Shown here one piece after another: positions 1 through 10,608 of a stretch of DNA of 64,000 bases (within the stretch, counting starts at the first letter, position 1; each line of letters begins with the position of its first letter). The stretch comes from Candidatus Limosilactobacillus intestinipullorum (GTDB lineage Bacteria > Bacillota > Bacilli > Lactobacillales > Lactobacillaceae): NCBI GenBank assembly GCA_019117185.1, contig DXAF01000073.1, forward strand, positions 1-64,000, read 5' to 3'. The translations under genes and the position numbers were made by a program. Under the pieces are notes generated by a model, which made no database searches, was not told the origin of the DNA, and saw only the letters and a list, made by a program, of their open reading frames with translations.

Positions 1-72
1 GATAAACTTGTAACCAGTAGATGAATCTTCGAATACTACTGGGTGGTAATCTGGATGAATTCCTTGTTTCAT
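1..72 (-). CDS. rpmE2: 50S ribosomal protein L31 type B, N-terminal part (runs off the window)
   Basis: The first 24 residues are present, beginning [20 protein letters not shown], which is the characteristic start of the type B (zinc-independent, C-minus) L31 protein of the large ribosomal subunit. The ATG at 72 is preceded by an AAAGGAG ribosome binding site at about 81-88. The gene lies downstream of murA on the same strand, a common arrangement in lactobacilli. The rest of the gene is outside the window. No CxxC zinc motif appears in the visible part, as expected for type B. Confidence 0.93.
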   Translation of the reverse strand, partial: MKQGIHPDYHPVVFEDSSTGYKFI

Positions 73-166
73 AACTTTATACGCTCCTTTTGCCATGAAT
101 CATTGCCTGAAACATAGATAATCAACCCTAACAGAATAACATGAATCAATTATCAGTGCAACCCAC

Positions 167-1444
167 CTAGCTGATTTTCACTGAAGAATCGTCCTCAATA
201 GAAACATTAGCGTGAAGACGGTTAAGCTTCCAGACAATCCGATCATACCCCCGGAGGATATTCCCGGCATTGTTGATAACCGTGGTCCCTTCAGCCATCA
301 AGCCAGCGATGGTCAAGGCCGCACCAGCCCGGATCTCGCCAGCACTGACGTTGGCACCATGTAAGTGGTCAGTGTGCTTGACGACAATTGTTCCGTCATG
401 GGCCTCAATTTGCATTCCCATCTTTTGCAATTCAGGGACGTGCTTAACCCGTTTCGGGTAGATCGTATCAACAATCACACTATCACCATCTGCTAATGAC
501 ATTAATGGTGTTAACGGCTGCTGCAGGTCGGTTGCAAAACCTGGGAACGGCATCGTCTTGACGTGGACTGGCTTTAGTGACGTCGTCTTTGGTACATAAA
601 TCTTATCACTATCGATTTGGAGGTTGACGCCCATCTCAATCATCTTACTTGTAAATGATTCAAGGTGTTCTGGAATCACGTTGTGAACCATCACACCATC
701 ACCAAGCGCCGCCGCAAGGGCCAAGTAGGTCCCGGATTCAATCCGGTCGGCAATAATGGTGTGTGTATTCATCGACTGCAGGGTATCAACACCGGTGATG
801 CGGATCGTATCAGTCCCCACACCCCGGATTTTGGCCCCCATATTGTTTAAGAAGGTTGCCAGGTCAATAATCTCTGGTTCACGGGCCGCGTTCTCAATTA
901 CGGTGGTCCCTTCGGCACGGACAGCAGCTAAGATCGCGTTAATGGTTGCACCGACAGACACCATATCCATAAAGATCCGGGTACCGTGAAGACCATTGGC
1001 GGCTTCCAAATGAACCGTCCCGTTATTTTCACTCACGGTGGCGCCGAGGGCCTTGAACGCCTTCAGGTGCTGATCAATTGGCCGCGGCCCAATATTATCC
1101 CCACCAGGGAAGGTTAAAGTTGCACGGTGAAAACGCCCTAATAATGCGCCCATAAAGTAATAAGATGCTCGTAAGCTCTTGATCGCTTTACTTGGAAGTT
1201 CAGCTTCGATGATTTGGGTTGGGTCAATGTCTAACACGCCGTGGCTAAACTCTGACTTAACGTTCATTGACTTTAAAATGATCATCAGATTGTGAACATC
1301 CAAGATGTCAGGCACAGTATCAAACTGCACTGGCGTATCCGCTAAAATTGCGGCCGGAATTAACGCAACGGTACTGTTCTTCGCCCCACCGATGGTTACC
1401 TCACCCGAGAGTCGGTTTCCTCCTTGAATGATCATTCTTTTCAT
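167..1444 (-). CDS. murA: UDP-N-acetylglucosamine 1-carboxyvinyltransferase paralogue with Cys-to-Asp active site
   Basis: This 425-residue cytosolic enzyme of the MurA/EPSP synthase fold transfers enolpyruvate from PEP to UDP-GlcNAc, the first committed step of peptidoglycan synthesis. It is full length with the GGAKNS N-terminal motif and the loop PGGDNIGPRPIDQH. In most MurA proteins this loop reads PGGC.IG, with Cys115 (E. coli numbering) protonating PEP and being alkylated by fosfomycin. Here residue 116 is Asp (codon 1097-1099). The Asp form is known to keep activity and to resist fosfomycin in other bacteria. A GAGGAAA Shine-Dalgarno sits at 1452-1458. Low-GC Gram-positives usually carry two MurA paralogues, and the position between pyrG and rpmE2 suggests the MurA2/MurZ type. 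Confidence 0.93.
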   Translation of the reverse strand: MKRMIIQGGNRLSGEVTIGGAKNSTVALIPAAILADTPVQFDTVPDILDVHNLMIILKSMNVKSEFSHGVLDIDPTQIIEAELPSKAIKSLRASYYFMGALLGRFHRATLTFPGGDNIGPRPIDQHLKAFKALGATVSENNGTVHLEAANGLHGTRIFMDMVSVGATINAILAAVRAEGTTVIENAAREPEIIDLATFLNNMGAKIRGVGTDTIRITGVDTLQSMNTHTIIADRIESGTYLALAAALGDGVMVHNVIPEHLESFTSKMIEMGVNLQIDSDKIYVPKTTSLKPVHVKTMPFPGFATDLQQPLTPLMSLADGDSVIVDTIYPKRVKHVPELQKMGMQIEAHDGTIVVKHTDHLHGANVSAGEIRAGAALTIAGLMAEGTTVINNAGNILRGYDRIVWKLNRLHANVSIEDDSSVKIS

Positions 1445-1580
1445 TTCCGTGTTTCCTCACTTAAATTGGTTAATTTCATAATTGTTTTTAAATTTTAGGT
1501 ATTGTTAGTAAACAATCAATAGTAATGATAATTAATTATTTATTAAATTACAACCTTTTACAAGTAATCTTAAGGAAATT

Positions 1581-1613
1581 AAAAGGGAGCGCTGTTTTTT
1601 ACCAGCTCCCCCT
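1581..1613 (-). terminator. Rho-independent terminator after pyrG
   Basis: On the minus strand GGGAGC (1610-1605) pairs with GCTCCC (1590-1585) across a 14-base loop, followed by TTTT and an A/T-rich stretch. It lies 27 bases downstream of the pyrG stop and upstream of murA. The stem is short and the loop long, so it may be only moderately efficient. Confidence 0.55.
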
Positions 1614-1639
1614 AATCTTGCTCTAATTTTTACGTTAAA

Positions 1640-3404
<1,765 letters not shown>

Positions 3405-3419
3405 GCTTCACGCAAGGAA

Positions 3420-3980
3420 TTATTCGTCATCCTCGTCGTCATCATCATCTTCATCATGTAGTTCAGACAACTGATCTTCGATGCTGTCGTCGAGTTCGTC
3501 GTCATCGTTAAACTCGTCATTTTCCTCATCGTAATTATCGTCGTCATCACTACTGTTATCATCGTCTTGGTCATCCAGGTCATCATCTTCTGGATCATCA
3601 TTGTCATAGTCGATAACATCGTCATCGTCATTGGAGTCTGCCAAGAAGGCGTTAACCTTACGACGCTTCTTCTTTGGACGATCTTCTTCGTCCTCACTTT
3701 CACCAACCGTTGCTTCATCGATTGATTCAAATGGGTACCACGCCCGCAGGCCCCAGGTATTGTCACCAAGGGAAATAAAACTGCCGTCAACGTTCAAATC
3801 AGTATAGAATTGAGCAAGCCGTTCCCGAATTTCCTCATCACTCTTGCCCAGGTATTGTTGAATCTCATTGGTTAGGTCTACAAACGCCATTGCTTCTCCA
3901 TGGTGAGCTAAGATAGCGTGTGCCACCTCAACCATTGAAAGTTCTGATTTGTCTTGGCCGTCAAAAACCTTTAATTCCAA
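3420..3980 (-). CDS. rpoE: DNA-directed RNA polymerase delta subunit
   Basis: This accessory subunit of Gram-positive RNA polymerase improves recycling and transcription specificity. The N-terminal HARE-HTH domain (about 90 residues, beginning [16 protein letters not shown]) is followed by a short basic stretch, PKKKRRK, and then about 70 residues that are almost all Asp, Glu, Asn and Ser, the disordered acidic tail typical of delta. I place the start at the TTG at 3980, because the upstream ATG at 3992 directly abuts the GAAGGG binding site and homologues begin at xELKVF. If that ATG is used the protein gains four residues (190 instead of 186). It lies just upstream of pyrG on the same strand. 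Confidence 0.93.
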   Translation of the reverse strand: MELKVFDGQDKSELSMVEVAHAILAHHGEAMAFVDLTNEIQQYLGKSDEEIRERLAQFYTDLNVDGSFISLGDNTWGLRAWYPFESIDEATVGESEDEEDRPKKKRRKVNAFLADSNDDDDVIDYDNDDPEDDDLDDQDDDNSSDDDDNYDEENDEFNDDDELDDSIEDQLSELHDEDDDDDEDDE

Positions 3981-4025
3981 ATTGGTGCACATCCCTTCAA
4001 AAAGTCTAAACTACATCTTACAATA

Positions 4026-4436
4026 TTAAACCGTAAATTGCAATTGAAGGTAGTAGGTTCCCACAATTTGTTCCTTAGTACTAAGGGTATATTCAACGAT
4101 CATTCTACCTGCTGGAATTGCCGGATCAATTTTCTTATCCAGCCGCGCCGTTTTAACCATGAGGCGGATAATACCATAATCGGTTCGGTAACGAGTATCA
4201 GTGGGAGCCATGGGGTCAAAGTTAAGCCGTGTCTGTACGTCACCCGCACGGTGTAAGTGAACCTGGTCATCCAGGCGAAATTGGACGGGGGTTGCCTGGT
4301 TACCCTGGTGTTCAATGTAGCGTAAGTAGTACTTACCATTGAGTTCGACAAAGGTACCTTTTTCAGCAAAATCAAACCGCTCTGACTGACCATCTTGTTG
4401 AATGGTACTGGTGAGGTGGACACGGACTGGTGTCAT
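4026..4436 (-). CDS. DUF1934 domain protein (YwiB-like beta-barrel)
   Basis: A 136-residue protein with the DUF1934/YwiB pattern: an N-terminal TPVRVHLTSTIQQDGQ strand, a central KGTFVELNGKYYLRY segment and a C-terminal YYLQLQF strand. This fits the calycin-like beta-barrel known for the family; no molecular function is established. It sits directly upstream of rpoE and may be co-transcribed. The start is uncertain. The strong GGGAGG site (4459-4454) lies 17 bases from the ATG at 4436 but exactly 8 bases from an in-frame ATT at 4445, so initiation at a non-standard codon (139 residues) is possible. Confidence 0.82.
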   Translation of the reverse strand: MTPVRVHLTSTIQQDGQSERFDFAEKGTFVELNGKYYLRYIEHQGNQATPVQFRLDDQVHLHRAGDVQTRLNFDPMAPTDTRYRTDYGIIRLMVKTARLDKKIDPAIPAGRMIVEYTLSTKEQIVGTYYLQLQFTV

Positions 4437-4487
4437 TTTCTTAATTGGAAATTCCTCCCTTCATTGATAAATTATAGTTCCAGCATT

Positions 4488-4553
4488 ATTATACTGAACT
4501 CCCGATAAAAAGGTCACCAATTCGCATTAATTCATGCTAGTTTCTTGTATAAT
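4488..4553. promoter_or_regulatory. Divergent promoter region between the DUF1934 gene and lipL
   Basis: Two -10 boxes point away from each other. TATAAT on the minus strand (4493-4488), with a weak GTGACC -35 at 4517-4512, serves DUF1934-rpoE. TATAAT on the plus strand (4548-4553) serves lipL, with no clear -35 box. The assignment rests on the -10 matches and spacing only. Confidence 0.5.
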
Positions 4554-4591
4554 ACTAGTGTGTAAATCTTATTATAAAGAAGAGTTTTAAA

Positions 4592-5416
4592 ATGAATGAT
4601 TTTAGACAACAAACTGTTGCAGAGCTTGCACAACCGCTTCGCCCCGCAAACAACCTGACATCCTTTATCTACACCAACGCCCTCCTGCGTAGTAGTACCG
4701 CAATGACAACCCCACTACTTCACTTTTGGACGCTTGATCGGACCGTGATCCTGGGATTAAAGGACCAGCGACTCCCCCACCTGGCCGCCGCCTTGGACCT
4801 ACTTCAGCACCGGGATTACCACTATTTCATGCGTAATTCAGGCGGGCTAGCCGTGGTTAGTGATGACGGTATTTTAAACTGCTCCCTCTTTTTCCCCTGG
4901 CATCTTGAAGAGCACCAGCTGACGATTGATGAAGCTTACCAGCGAATGATTACCGTTATTCAAGTCGCTTTTCCTGAGCTGACTATTTCGACTGGCGAAG
5001 TAACCCACTCGTATTGCCCCGGGACCTTTGACGTCCAAGTCAACGAGCAAAAGATCGGCGGAATTTCCCAGCGGCGCAGCCAAGTGGGGGTTGTCGTCAT
5101 GCTCTATCTCAGCATTTGTGGTCCCCAGATTAAACGGGGCGAGTTAATCCGGGACTTTTACGCTGCCGGGCTTGGCAACCAGCCTAACAAGTGGCACTTC
5201 CCCGATGTATGGCCAACGGCAATGACCACCGTTGCCGACCTGCTCCACCAGCCACTGACGGTCCAAGAGGCCCAGTACCGTCTCGAACACGTCTTCAAAC
5301 ACCGGAATAATGCCGCCTTTGACCAACTTACTTGGCAACCCCAATTCATCAAATATTTGAACGACGAACGACTCACCATCACTAAACTGCAGAATCGTTT
5401 GACAAAGGAGGACTAG
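4592..5416 (+). CDS. lipL: Octanoyl/lipoyl transferase family protein, LipL-like
   Basis: A biotin/lipoate A/B ligase-fold protein of 274 residues. The FMRNSGGLAVVSDDGILNCS segment is the substrate-binding motif of the family. SYCPGTFDV...GGISQRR matches the LipL (YwfL) type, in which the Cys of the CPG motif carries the acyl group during amidotransfer of octanoyl from GcvH to E2 subunits. By family it is expected to act in the cytosol on lipoylated 2-oxoacid dehydrogenase subunits. The ATG at 4592 follows an AAGAAGAG site. The next gene begins 3 bases after its stop. A scavenging lipoate-protein ligase is the alternative. Confidence 0.82.
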   Translation: MNDFRQQTVAELAQPLRPANNLTSFIYTNALLRSSTAMTTPLLHFWTLDRTVILGLKDQRLPHLAAALDLLQHRDYHYFMRNSGGLAVVSDDGILNCSLFFPWHLEEHQLTIDEAYQRMITVIQVAFPELTISTGEVTHSYCPGTFDVQVNEQKIGGISQRRSQVGVVVMLYLSICGPQIKRGELIRDFYAAGLGNQPNKWHFPDVWPTAMTTVADLLHQPLTVQEAQYRLEHVFKHRNNAAFDQLTWQPQFIKYLNDERLTITKLQNRLTKED

Positions 5417-5419
5417 GAC

Positions 5420-6796
5420 GTGGACTTTAACGATGCCAAACTGCCTCGCGAGAAGGTCTTTCGTGACCCGATCCACGGTCAGATTATTGTCGATAACCAG
5501 ATTATTTTAGACCTGATTAACACACCCGAGTTTCAGCGGCTGCGCCGGATTAAACAGCTGGGCACCTCCTCTTTCACCTTCCACGGTGCAGAACACTCCC
5601 GCTTCGGCCACTGCCTGGGGGTGTATGAAATTACCCGGGAAATGTGTAATTACTTCCAACGAAATTACCCGAGTATGAACCCCGGCGACGGCCTTTGGGA
5701 CGACCGTGAACGGCCGATTGCCCTGTGTGCCGCCCTCCTCCATGATCTCGGGCACGGGCCCTATTCGCATACCTTCGAACACATTTTTAAAACTGACCAC
5801 GAACAGATTACCCGGCAACTGATTACTAGCCCGGAAACTAACATTAACCGGATCCTACGTCAGGTTTCGCCAGACTTCCCCCACCAGGTTGCAAGCGTGA
5901 TTGACCACACCTACGCTAACCAGCAGGTTGTCCAAATGATCTCCAGCCAGGTCGATGCGGACCGGATGGACTACCTCCAGCGTGATTCATACTATACCGG
6001 AACTAACTACGGTAAATTTGACCTCGACCGCGTTCTCCACGTCATGCGGCCGGTTAAGGGGGGGATCGCCTTTGAAATTTCAGGGATGCACGCGGTTGAA
6101 GATTATATCATCAGTCGTTTGCAGATGTACCTACAAATTTACTTCCACCCGGTTTCACGATCAATGGAGGTTATCTTAGACCACCTGTTGATGCGGGCTA
6201 AGTATATCTATGAACATCCCAATGACTTTGAACCTGAATTCACCCCCCACATGCTAATGCCCTTTTTCAACCACCGGTTTACCTTAGACGACTACCTGGC
6301 ACTCGACGACGGGGTCCTCACGACCTACTTTAACCACTGGACCCACTCGCGCGATGACATTTTAAGCGACCTTGCCCGCCGTTTCCTCTACCGGCGGCCA
6401 TTCAAATCGGCCATCTATGACCAGCATTCGGCAAGTTTCTTACCCAAGCTACGGGAGCTCATCCAGACGGCCGGCTTTAATAGTAACTATTACACCGCCG
6501 TCAACGATAGCTTCAAGCTACCCTATGACACCTATAATCCACAAGATTCGAACCCCCAGACGCAGATTGAGTTGGTCCAACCCAACGGTGACTTCGTGGA
6601 GCTATCCCAAGTTTCGACCCTGGTTGCCAGCGTTTCGGGGCGGGAAGCCGGTGATCAGCGCTTCTTCTTCCCCAAAGAAATGCTAGAGGAGCACCAGGAT
6701 ATCGAAATTTTCGAACCAATCTACGAACAATTTCAAAGCTACATTCAAAACAACCACATTATTAATCCAAAGGAGACAAACCATCATGACAATTAA
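5420..6796 (+). CDS. HD-domain phosphohydrolase (YwfO family)
   Basis: A 458-residue cytosolic metal-dependent phosphohydrolase. The metal-binding His/Asp residues of the HD superfamily are visible: the early RFGHCLGV His, the HDLGHGPYSH motif and a later QVDADRMDYL Asp. The opening FRDPIHGQI is typical of the YwfO/SamHD1-like group. B. subtilis and E. faecalis members hydrolyse dNTPs or other nucleotides; the substrate here cannot be read from sequence. The GTG at 5420 has an AAAGGAGG site at 5404-5411 overlapping the end of lipL. The 3' end overlaps the HAD gene by 11 bases, so translation is probably coupled. Confidence 0.9.
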   Translation: MDFNDAKLPREKVFRDPIHGQIIVDNQIILDLINTPEFQRLRRIKQLGTSSFTFHGAEHSRFGHCLGVYEITREMCNYFQRNYPSMNPGDGLWDDRERPIALCAALLHDLGHGPYSHTFEHIFKTDHEQITRQLITSPETNINRILRQVSPDFPHQVASVIDHTYANQQVVQMISSQVDADRMDYLQRDSYYTGTNYGKFDLDRVLHVMRPVKGGIAFEISGMHAVEDYIISRLQMYLQIYFHPVSRSMEVILDHLLMRAKYIYEHPNDFEPEFTPHMLMPFFNHRFTLDDYLALDDGVLTTYFNHWTHSRDDILSDLARRFLYRRPFKSAIYDQHSASFLPKLRELIQTAGFNSNYYTAVNDSFKLPYDTYNPQDSNPQTQIELVQPNGDFVELSQVSTLVASVSGREAGDQRFFFPKEMLEEHQDIEIFEPIYEQFQSYIQNNHIINPKETNHHDN

Positions 6797-7604
6797 AATG
6801 GTCGCAATCGACATTGACGGGACCTTAATTAATGACCAGCGTGAAATTACGCCGCGAACCGTCGCGGTAATCAAAAAGGCCAGTGCAAAGGGCGTTAAAA
6901 TCGTCCTTTGCACTGGTCGCCCCATGACGGGGGTCCGCGCCTACCTTGACCAACTAGGTCTTAACAACCGCGATGATGAATACGTTGTTAGTTTCAACGG
7001 TGCCTTGGCCCAAACAACGAGCAAGAAGGTGATGGTCGACGATAGTATTTCGTTTAATGACTACGTCGACTGGGAAAATTACTGCCTAAAGTCTGGCATC
7101 CACTCCCAGATCGAAACCCGTGACTACATTTACACCACGAACCAAAATCTGAGCTACTACACCATCTACGAATCAGAATTAGTTTCAATGCCCGTCCGCT
7201 ACCGGTCACTAGACGAGATGGCACGGATCCAAGACCAATACATAATCGCTAAGGCCATGATGGTCGATAACAAGGAGAAGATTGACCAAGCGTGGGCCAA
7301 CCTGCCCCAAGAGCTGGCAGACCGCTTCTCCATTGTCCGCAGCGAAGACTTCTACCTCGAATTCATGCATAAGTCAGTCAGCAAGGGAAACGCCTTAAAA
7401 CGCCTCTGTGCGGAACTAGACCTGACCGCCAGTGAAGTACTGGCACTGGGAAATGCCCAAAATGACAACTCAATGATCGAATTTGCCGGTACTGGGGTCG
7501 CAATGGGTAACTCCGTCTCCAAGACACTCGCCATCGCCGACGACGTTACCGCCGATAACAACCATGATGGTGTCGCTGCCGCAATTGAAAAGTACGTCTT
7601 TTAA
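6786..7604 (+). CDS. Cof-type HAD-IIB family phosphatase (YidA-like)
   Basis: A 272-residue haloacid-dehalogenase hydrolase. Motif I is DIDGTLIND with the nucleophile Asp near residue 9, motif II is CTGRP, and the late ALGNAQNDNSMI segment corresponds to motif IV (GD/GN variant). The cap domain lies between. YidA-like proteins dephosphorylate sugar phosphates; the substrate is unknown. It is the last gene of the lipL-HD-HAD run, with AAAGGAG at 6771-6777 before the ATG. The usual Asp of GDxxND is Asn here (GNAQND), a variant seen in some members. Confidence 0.9.
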   Translation: MTIKMVAIDIDGTLINDQREITPRTVAVIKKASAKGVKIVLCTGRPMTGVRAYLDQLGLNNRDDEYVVSFNGALAQTTSKKVMVDDSISFNDYVDWENYCLKSGIHSQIETRDYIYTTNQNLSYYTIYESELVSMPVRYRSLDEMARIQDQYIIAKAMMVDNKEKIDQAWANLPQELADRFSIVRSEDFYLEFMHKSVSKGNALKRLCAELDLTASEVLALGNAQNDNSMIEFAGTGVAMGNSVSKTLAIADDVTADNNHDGVAAAIEKYVF

Positions 7605-7627
7605 GAACAATTAGCGGTACGCTAATA

Positions 7628-8500
7628 TTAATTAAACGTTATTGCCTGAGGACCATTTAAGGTGCCCAGGCATTTTTTAATTGTGGTACCGGTATGGCAG
7701 TCAGTAAAGTAGTATTCCTCACGGTCCCGGTCGAAGACAGCCCGGTAGTGGGTATAGTTATTGCGGTGGCGGTCAGTCTGGGGAACCGTCACCCGGGTTA
7801 AGAAGCGTTGCATCGCGGTAACTGACCGTGGCGTCGCTTGCCACCGTTCCAGTGCGGCACGCTGAAATCGCTCAACTGAATTACCACCGGTCGGCCACGG
7901 ACCGTAGTAGGTCGCCGTAACCTGCTCATTAAACCAACGGCCACCTAACCCCAGCCGGCGGTTTAGCCGCGCTACCTGGTCATCAAAAATCGGCGTATTA
8001 GTTAAAGCCCCCACCGGATTTACCCGGACGTGCAACCGGCCGGCTAAAGGCTCAACCAGGTAGGTCCCCGTTCGATCCTGGAGCAACCAGTGAAAGGGGT
8101 AGTTATTTCCATCATACCAAGGGGCGCCCACCACCGTGACCCTGCTGAGACTGGCGGCTAGTTCCGCAACGGAAGAACAGTTACCCAGCACCCAGGTAAT
8201 AAAGTCCTGGGGAGTCAGCGGAAGCGTCCCCCACCGGACCTGCGACGCATACCGCGCAGCAACGGGGAAAAACAGTTCAGCACAAAGCACTCCTGCCGCA
8301 TTGACACCATCGCCAATCAGATAGTGCCCACTAAAGTGCCGCATCCCACCAAGGATCCGGTACCGGTTCACCACCACCTGCTGGGTACGGGCCGGCTGCC
8401 ATTGAAAGCCGGCGGGGAGGTAGGTAAGGTGCCACGGCGTTCGTGGTGGGAAGTCCATTGTCCGCCCGAAAAGCCGGGATGTCGTCATTACAGTACACAT
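7628..8500 (-). CDS. Choloylglycine hydrolase / penicillin V acylase family Ntn-hydrolase (first paralogue)
   Basis: A 290-residue linear-amide C-N hydrolase. Cys2 directly follows the initiator Met and would be the N-terminal nucleophile after Met removal. Arg13 and Asp16 in GRTMDF keep the Arg-x-x-Asp spacing of the family, and LTNTPIFD supplies the conserved Asn. The segment before Arg13 is five residues shorter than in bile salt hydrolases, and the sequence is Trp/Arg-rich. By family it could cleave penicillin V, acyl-homoserine lactones or conjugated bile acids; the substrate is undetermined. It is convergent with the HAD gene. A second, more canonical paralogue lies at 38340-39317. Confidence 0.85.
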   Translation of the reverse strand: MCTVMTTSRLFGRTMDFPPRTPWHLTYLPAGFQWQPARTQQVVVNRYRILGGMRHFSGHYLIGDGVNAAGVLCAELFFPVAARYASQVRWGTLPLTPQDFITWVLGNCSSVAELAASLSRVTVVGAPWYDGNNYPFHWLLQDRTGTYLVEPLAGRLHVRVNPVGALTNTPIFDDQVARLNRRLGLGGRWFNEQVTATYYGPWPTGGNSVERFQRAALERWQATPRSVTAMQRFLTRVTVPQTDRHRNNYTHYRAVFDRDREEYYFTDCHTGTTIKKCLGTLNGPQAITFN

Positions 8501-8612
8501 TTCATCAACCCCTCCATATTAAAAACGGTCCCAATCGACCGGATAACCCCGGTAGATAGGGACCAATAGTGCTGGGCAGTATTTAGGCTCCCCAGTTCAC
8601 CTTCTATTTACC

Positions 8613-9305
8613 TTAACTAAGCTTAGTAACGGCTCCCGATTGGCTGTTGTATTGGTAAATCCCAACCAGGTTAGCAACAGTGTTATCGTCATTACTACGC
8701 CGCACTTCAAACTTGTAGGTGTTACCAGACTTACCCGTTTGGACAATTTGGTAACCCTTATCACCGCTGAAGCCCATCTTATTAGCAAACTCAACTACTA
8801 CGTCATCATTAGTTTGGTCAGTGGAACTCTGACTAGCACTCGTCTTACTACTGGATGACTTACTAATTGCTTGGCTGCTAGTTGCACTTTCTTTTTGTGC
8901 TTTAGAAACCTTGTCTTGAAGGTCACTATAGGCATCACGCATTGCTGGACTCGTCGACTTTTGTTCCTTAAGGGTTGCCGATGCGGTAGCATAATCCCCA
9001 CTCTTGTAGGAATCGCGTGCACTCATGTAATTTTGTAAGTCTGTCGCAAGATTATCTTCTTGCGTTGACCGGTTATCAACACTATTTAGACGGTTATATG
9101 CCGCCTGGTAGTTCTCGTTACGAATCAACTTGTTGGCTGACCGGTAAGCCTTACTACCATTGTAAGTAGTCTTGGCTGAGCGAACAGATGAACTGCTCGA
9201 TGAGGTCGTAACCGCATCGTGGTGGCCACAGGCGGCAAGCGTCAACGCAAGTAGCACTGCTGTTGAACCAGTGATCACCTTGTTAAATAATTGTCTGTTT
9301 TGCAT
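8613..9305 (-). CDS. Secreted lipoprotein of unknown function, Ser-rich linkers
   Basis: A 230-residue predicted lipoprotein. The signal peptide ends in the lipobox LTLAAC with Cys at residue 26, so it should be anchored to the outer face of the membrane. Two Ser/Thr-rich low-complexity linkers flank a helical middle region (about 45-135) rich in Tyr, Asn, Asp and Lys and of tetratricopeptide-like character. A C-terminal domain of about 65 residues ends VGIYQYNSQSGAVTKLS. AAGGAGG precedes the ATG, and a good promoter lies at 9333-9362. I do not recognise a defined family function. Confidence 0.85.
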   Translation of the reverse strand: MQNRQLFNKVITGSTAVLLALTLAACGHHDAVTTSSSSSSVRSAKTTYNGSKAYRSANKLIRNENYQAAYNRLNSVDNRSTQEDNLATDLQNYMSARDSYKSGDYATASATLKEQKSTSPAMRDAYSDLQDKVSKAQKESATSSQAISKSSSSKTSASQSSTDQTNDDVVVEFANKMGFSGDKGYQIVQTGKSGNTYKFEVRRSNDDNTVANLVGIYQYNSQSGAVTKLS

Positions 9306-9332
9306 GTTATCCTCCTTAACTACTGCTAACTT

Positions 9333-9362
9333 ATTATATCATGAATTGCTACTTCCCTTCAA
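9333..9362 (-). promoter_or_regulatory. Promoter of the lipoprotein gene
   Basis: TTGAAG (9362-9357), an 18-base spacer and TATAAT (9338-9333) on the minus strand, 28 bases upstream of the lipoprotein start codon. Confidence 0.7.
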
Positions 9363-9450
9363 AATCTTAAGAAGACCATAAGAAGTGGGCGAGACTGGCG
9401 TACATATAATTGTGACATAACTCCCCCACAAAGAGAAAATACTACAATAG

Positions 9451-9518
9451 AGTACACAAAGGAGCCTTTAGCGTTCGAAAAATCCGTGTGCTAAAGGCCC
9501 CTTCGTGCTTTTTAAAGC
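9451..9518. repeat. Recurrent large hairpin element, copy A
   Basis: Outer arms AGTACACAAAG and CTTCGTGCTTTTTAAAG flank a stem in which GCCTTTAGC pairs with GCTAAAGGC. The inner loop is a degenerate form of the TTCGG-A(4-5)-TCCGAA hairpin seen in the other copies. It lies 3' of prs and upstream of the lipoprotein promoter. It shares its right flank (GTGCTTT.TAAAGCTAACT) with copy D at 50191. It may act as a terminator, or be a structured RNA or REP-like repeat. Confidence 0.7.
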
Positions 9519-9521
9519 TAA

Positions 9522-10508
9522 CTATTTAATTTTTTCCGCACTTTGAAAGACTTGCTTAAACAGCGGACTAACTGGCCGGTTTTCATTGATCCGCTTAATT
9601 GCGGCAGCAATCAACGGAGCAACCGAAACCTGCTTGATCTTAGCAATCTGCTTTTCCTTTGGCAGCTTGATTGAATCAGTTACGACCACTTCCTTGAGCG
9701 GTGACTTTTCCAACCGTTCAATGGCTGGGCCGGAAAGCACTGCGTGGGTACACGATGCATAAACTTCCTTTGCACCGGCATCAATTAGGGCCTGGGAACC
9801 CAACGTAATCGTCCCCGCCGTGTCAATCATGTCGTCAATCATAATGCAGGTCTTGCCCTTGACGTCACCAATGATGTTCATCACCTGAGCAACATTGGCC
9901 CGTGGCCGCCGCTTGTCAATAATGGCAATTGGCGTCTTCAAGAACTCGGCCAGGGCCCGGGCCCGGGTAACACCACCGTGGTCGGGGGAAATTACAACGG
10001 CGTTTTCCGCCACCCCTTCCTTGATGAAGTACTCAGCTAACAGGGGGGCCCCCATCAGGTGGTCAACCGGGATATCAAAGAACCCTTGAATTTGCGCCGC
10101 ATGGAGGTCCAGCGCAATTACCCGATCAACACCAGAGTTTTGCAGCATATTGGCTACCAACTTGGCAGTAATTGGTTCCCGACTTCGGGCCTTACGATCT
10201 TGTCGTGCGTAACCATAGTATGGCAGTACCACGTTAATGGTCTTTGCACTAGCCCGCCGGAGTGCATCAACCATGATTAGCAGCTCCATTAAGTTATCAT
10301 TTACTGGCGCTGACGTTGATTGGATAACGTAAACGTTGTCACCACGGACACTTTCTTCGATGTTGATTTGAATTTCACCATCGCTAAAACGGTCAACTGA
10401 CAATTTACCAAGCTCAATTCCAAGGTGTTGAGCAATCTTTTCTGCTAACGGCCGGTTGGAGTTTAAAGCAAATAATTTCAAGTTAGAATCAGTGTTAGAC
10501 TGTGTCAT
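9522..10508 (-). CDS. prs: Ribose-phosphate pyrophosphokinase
   Basis: This enzyme makes PRPP from ribose 5-phosphate and ATP for purine, pyrimidine, histidine and NAD synthesis. At 328 residues it is full length. Visible motifs are the flexible-loop/ATP segment [17 protein letters not shown], the [18 protein letters not shown] signature and the PRPP-binding loop [21 protein letters not shown] site precedes the ATG. It is downstream of glmU and purR on the same strand; PRPP is also the effector of PurR in Firmicutes, so the neighbourhood is functionally coherent. Confidence 0.97.
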   Translation of the reverse strand: MTQSNTDSNLKLFALNSNRPLAEKIAQHLGIELGKLSVDRFSDGEIQINIEESVRGDNVYVIQSTSAPVNDNLMELLIMVDALRRASAKTINVVLPYYGYARQDRKARSREPITAKLVANMLQNSGVDRVIALDLHAAQIQGFFDIPVDHLMGAPLLAEYFIKEGVAENAVVISPDHGGVTRARALAEFLKTPIAIIDKRRPRANVAQVMNIIGDVKGKTCIMIDDMIDTAGTITLGSQALIDAGAKEVYASCTHAVLSGPAIERLEKSPLKEVVVTDSIKLPKEKQIAKIKQVSVAPLIAAAIKRINENRPVSPLFKQVFQSAEKIK

Positions 10509-10608
10509 TAGATCCTCCGGAAGTTTAAGTAAGTCTCGCCATATTGGCTTTTTGTCTATCCCTATCTATGATATAGAGCCCACAATTAAAAAGCAAGCAA
10601 AAGTCGGC

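Noticed and set aside
7612..7626. TTAGCG-GTA-CGCTAA inverted repeat between the HAD gene and the first Ntn hydrolase
   Set aside because: The stem is only six base pairs and no T-tract of useful length follows, so I do not call it a terminator.
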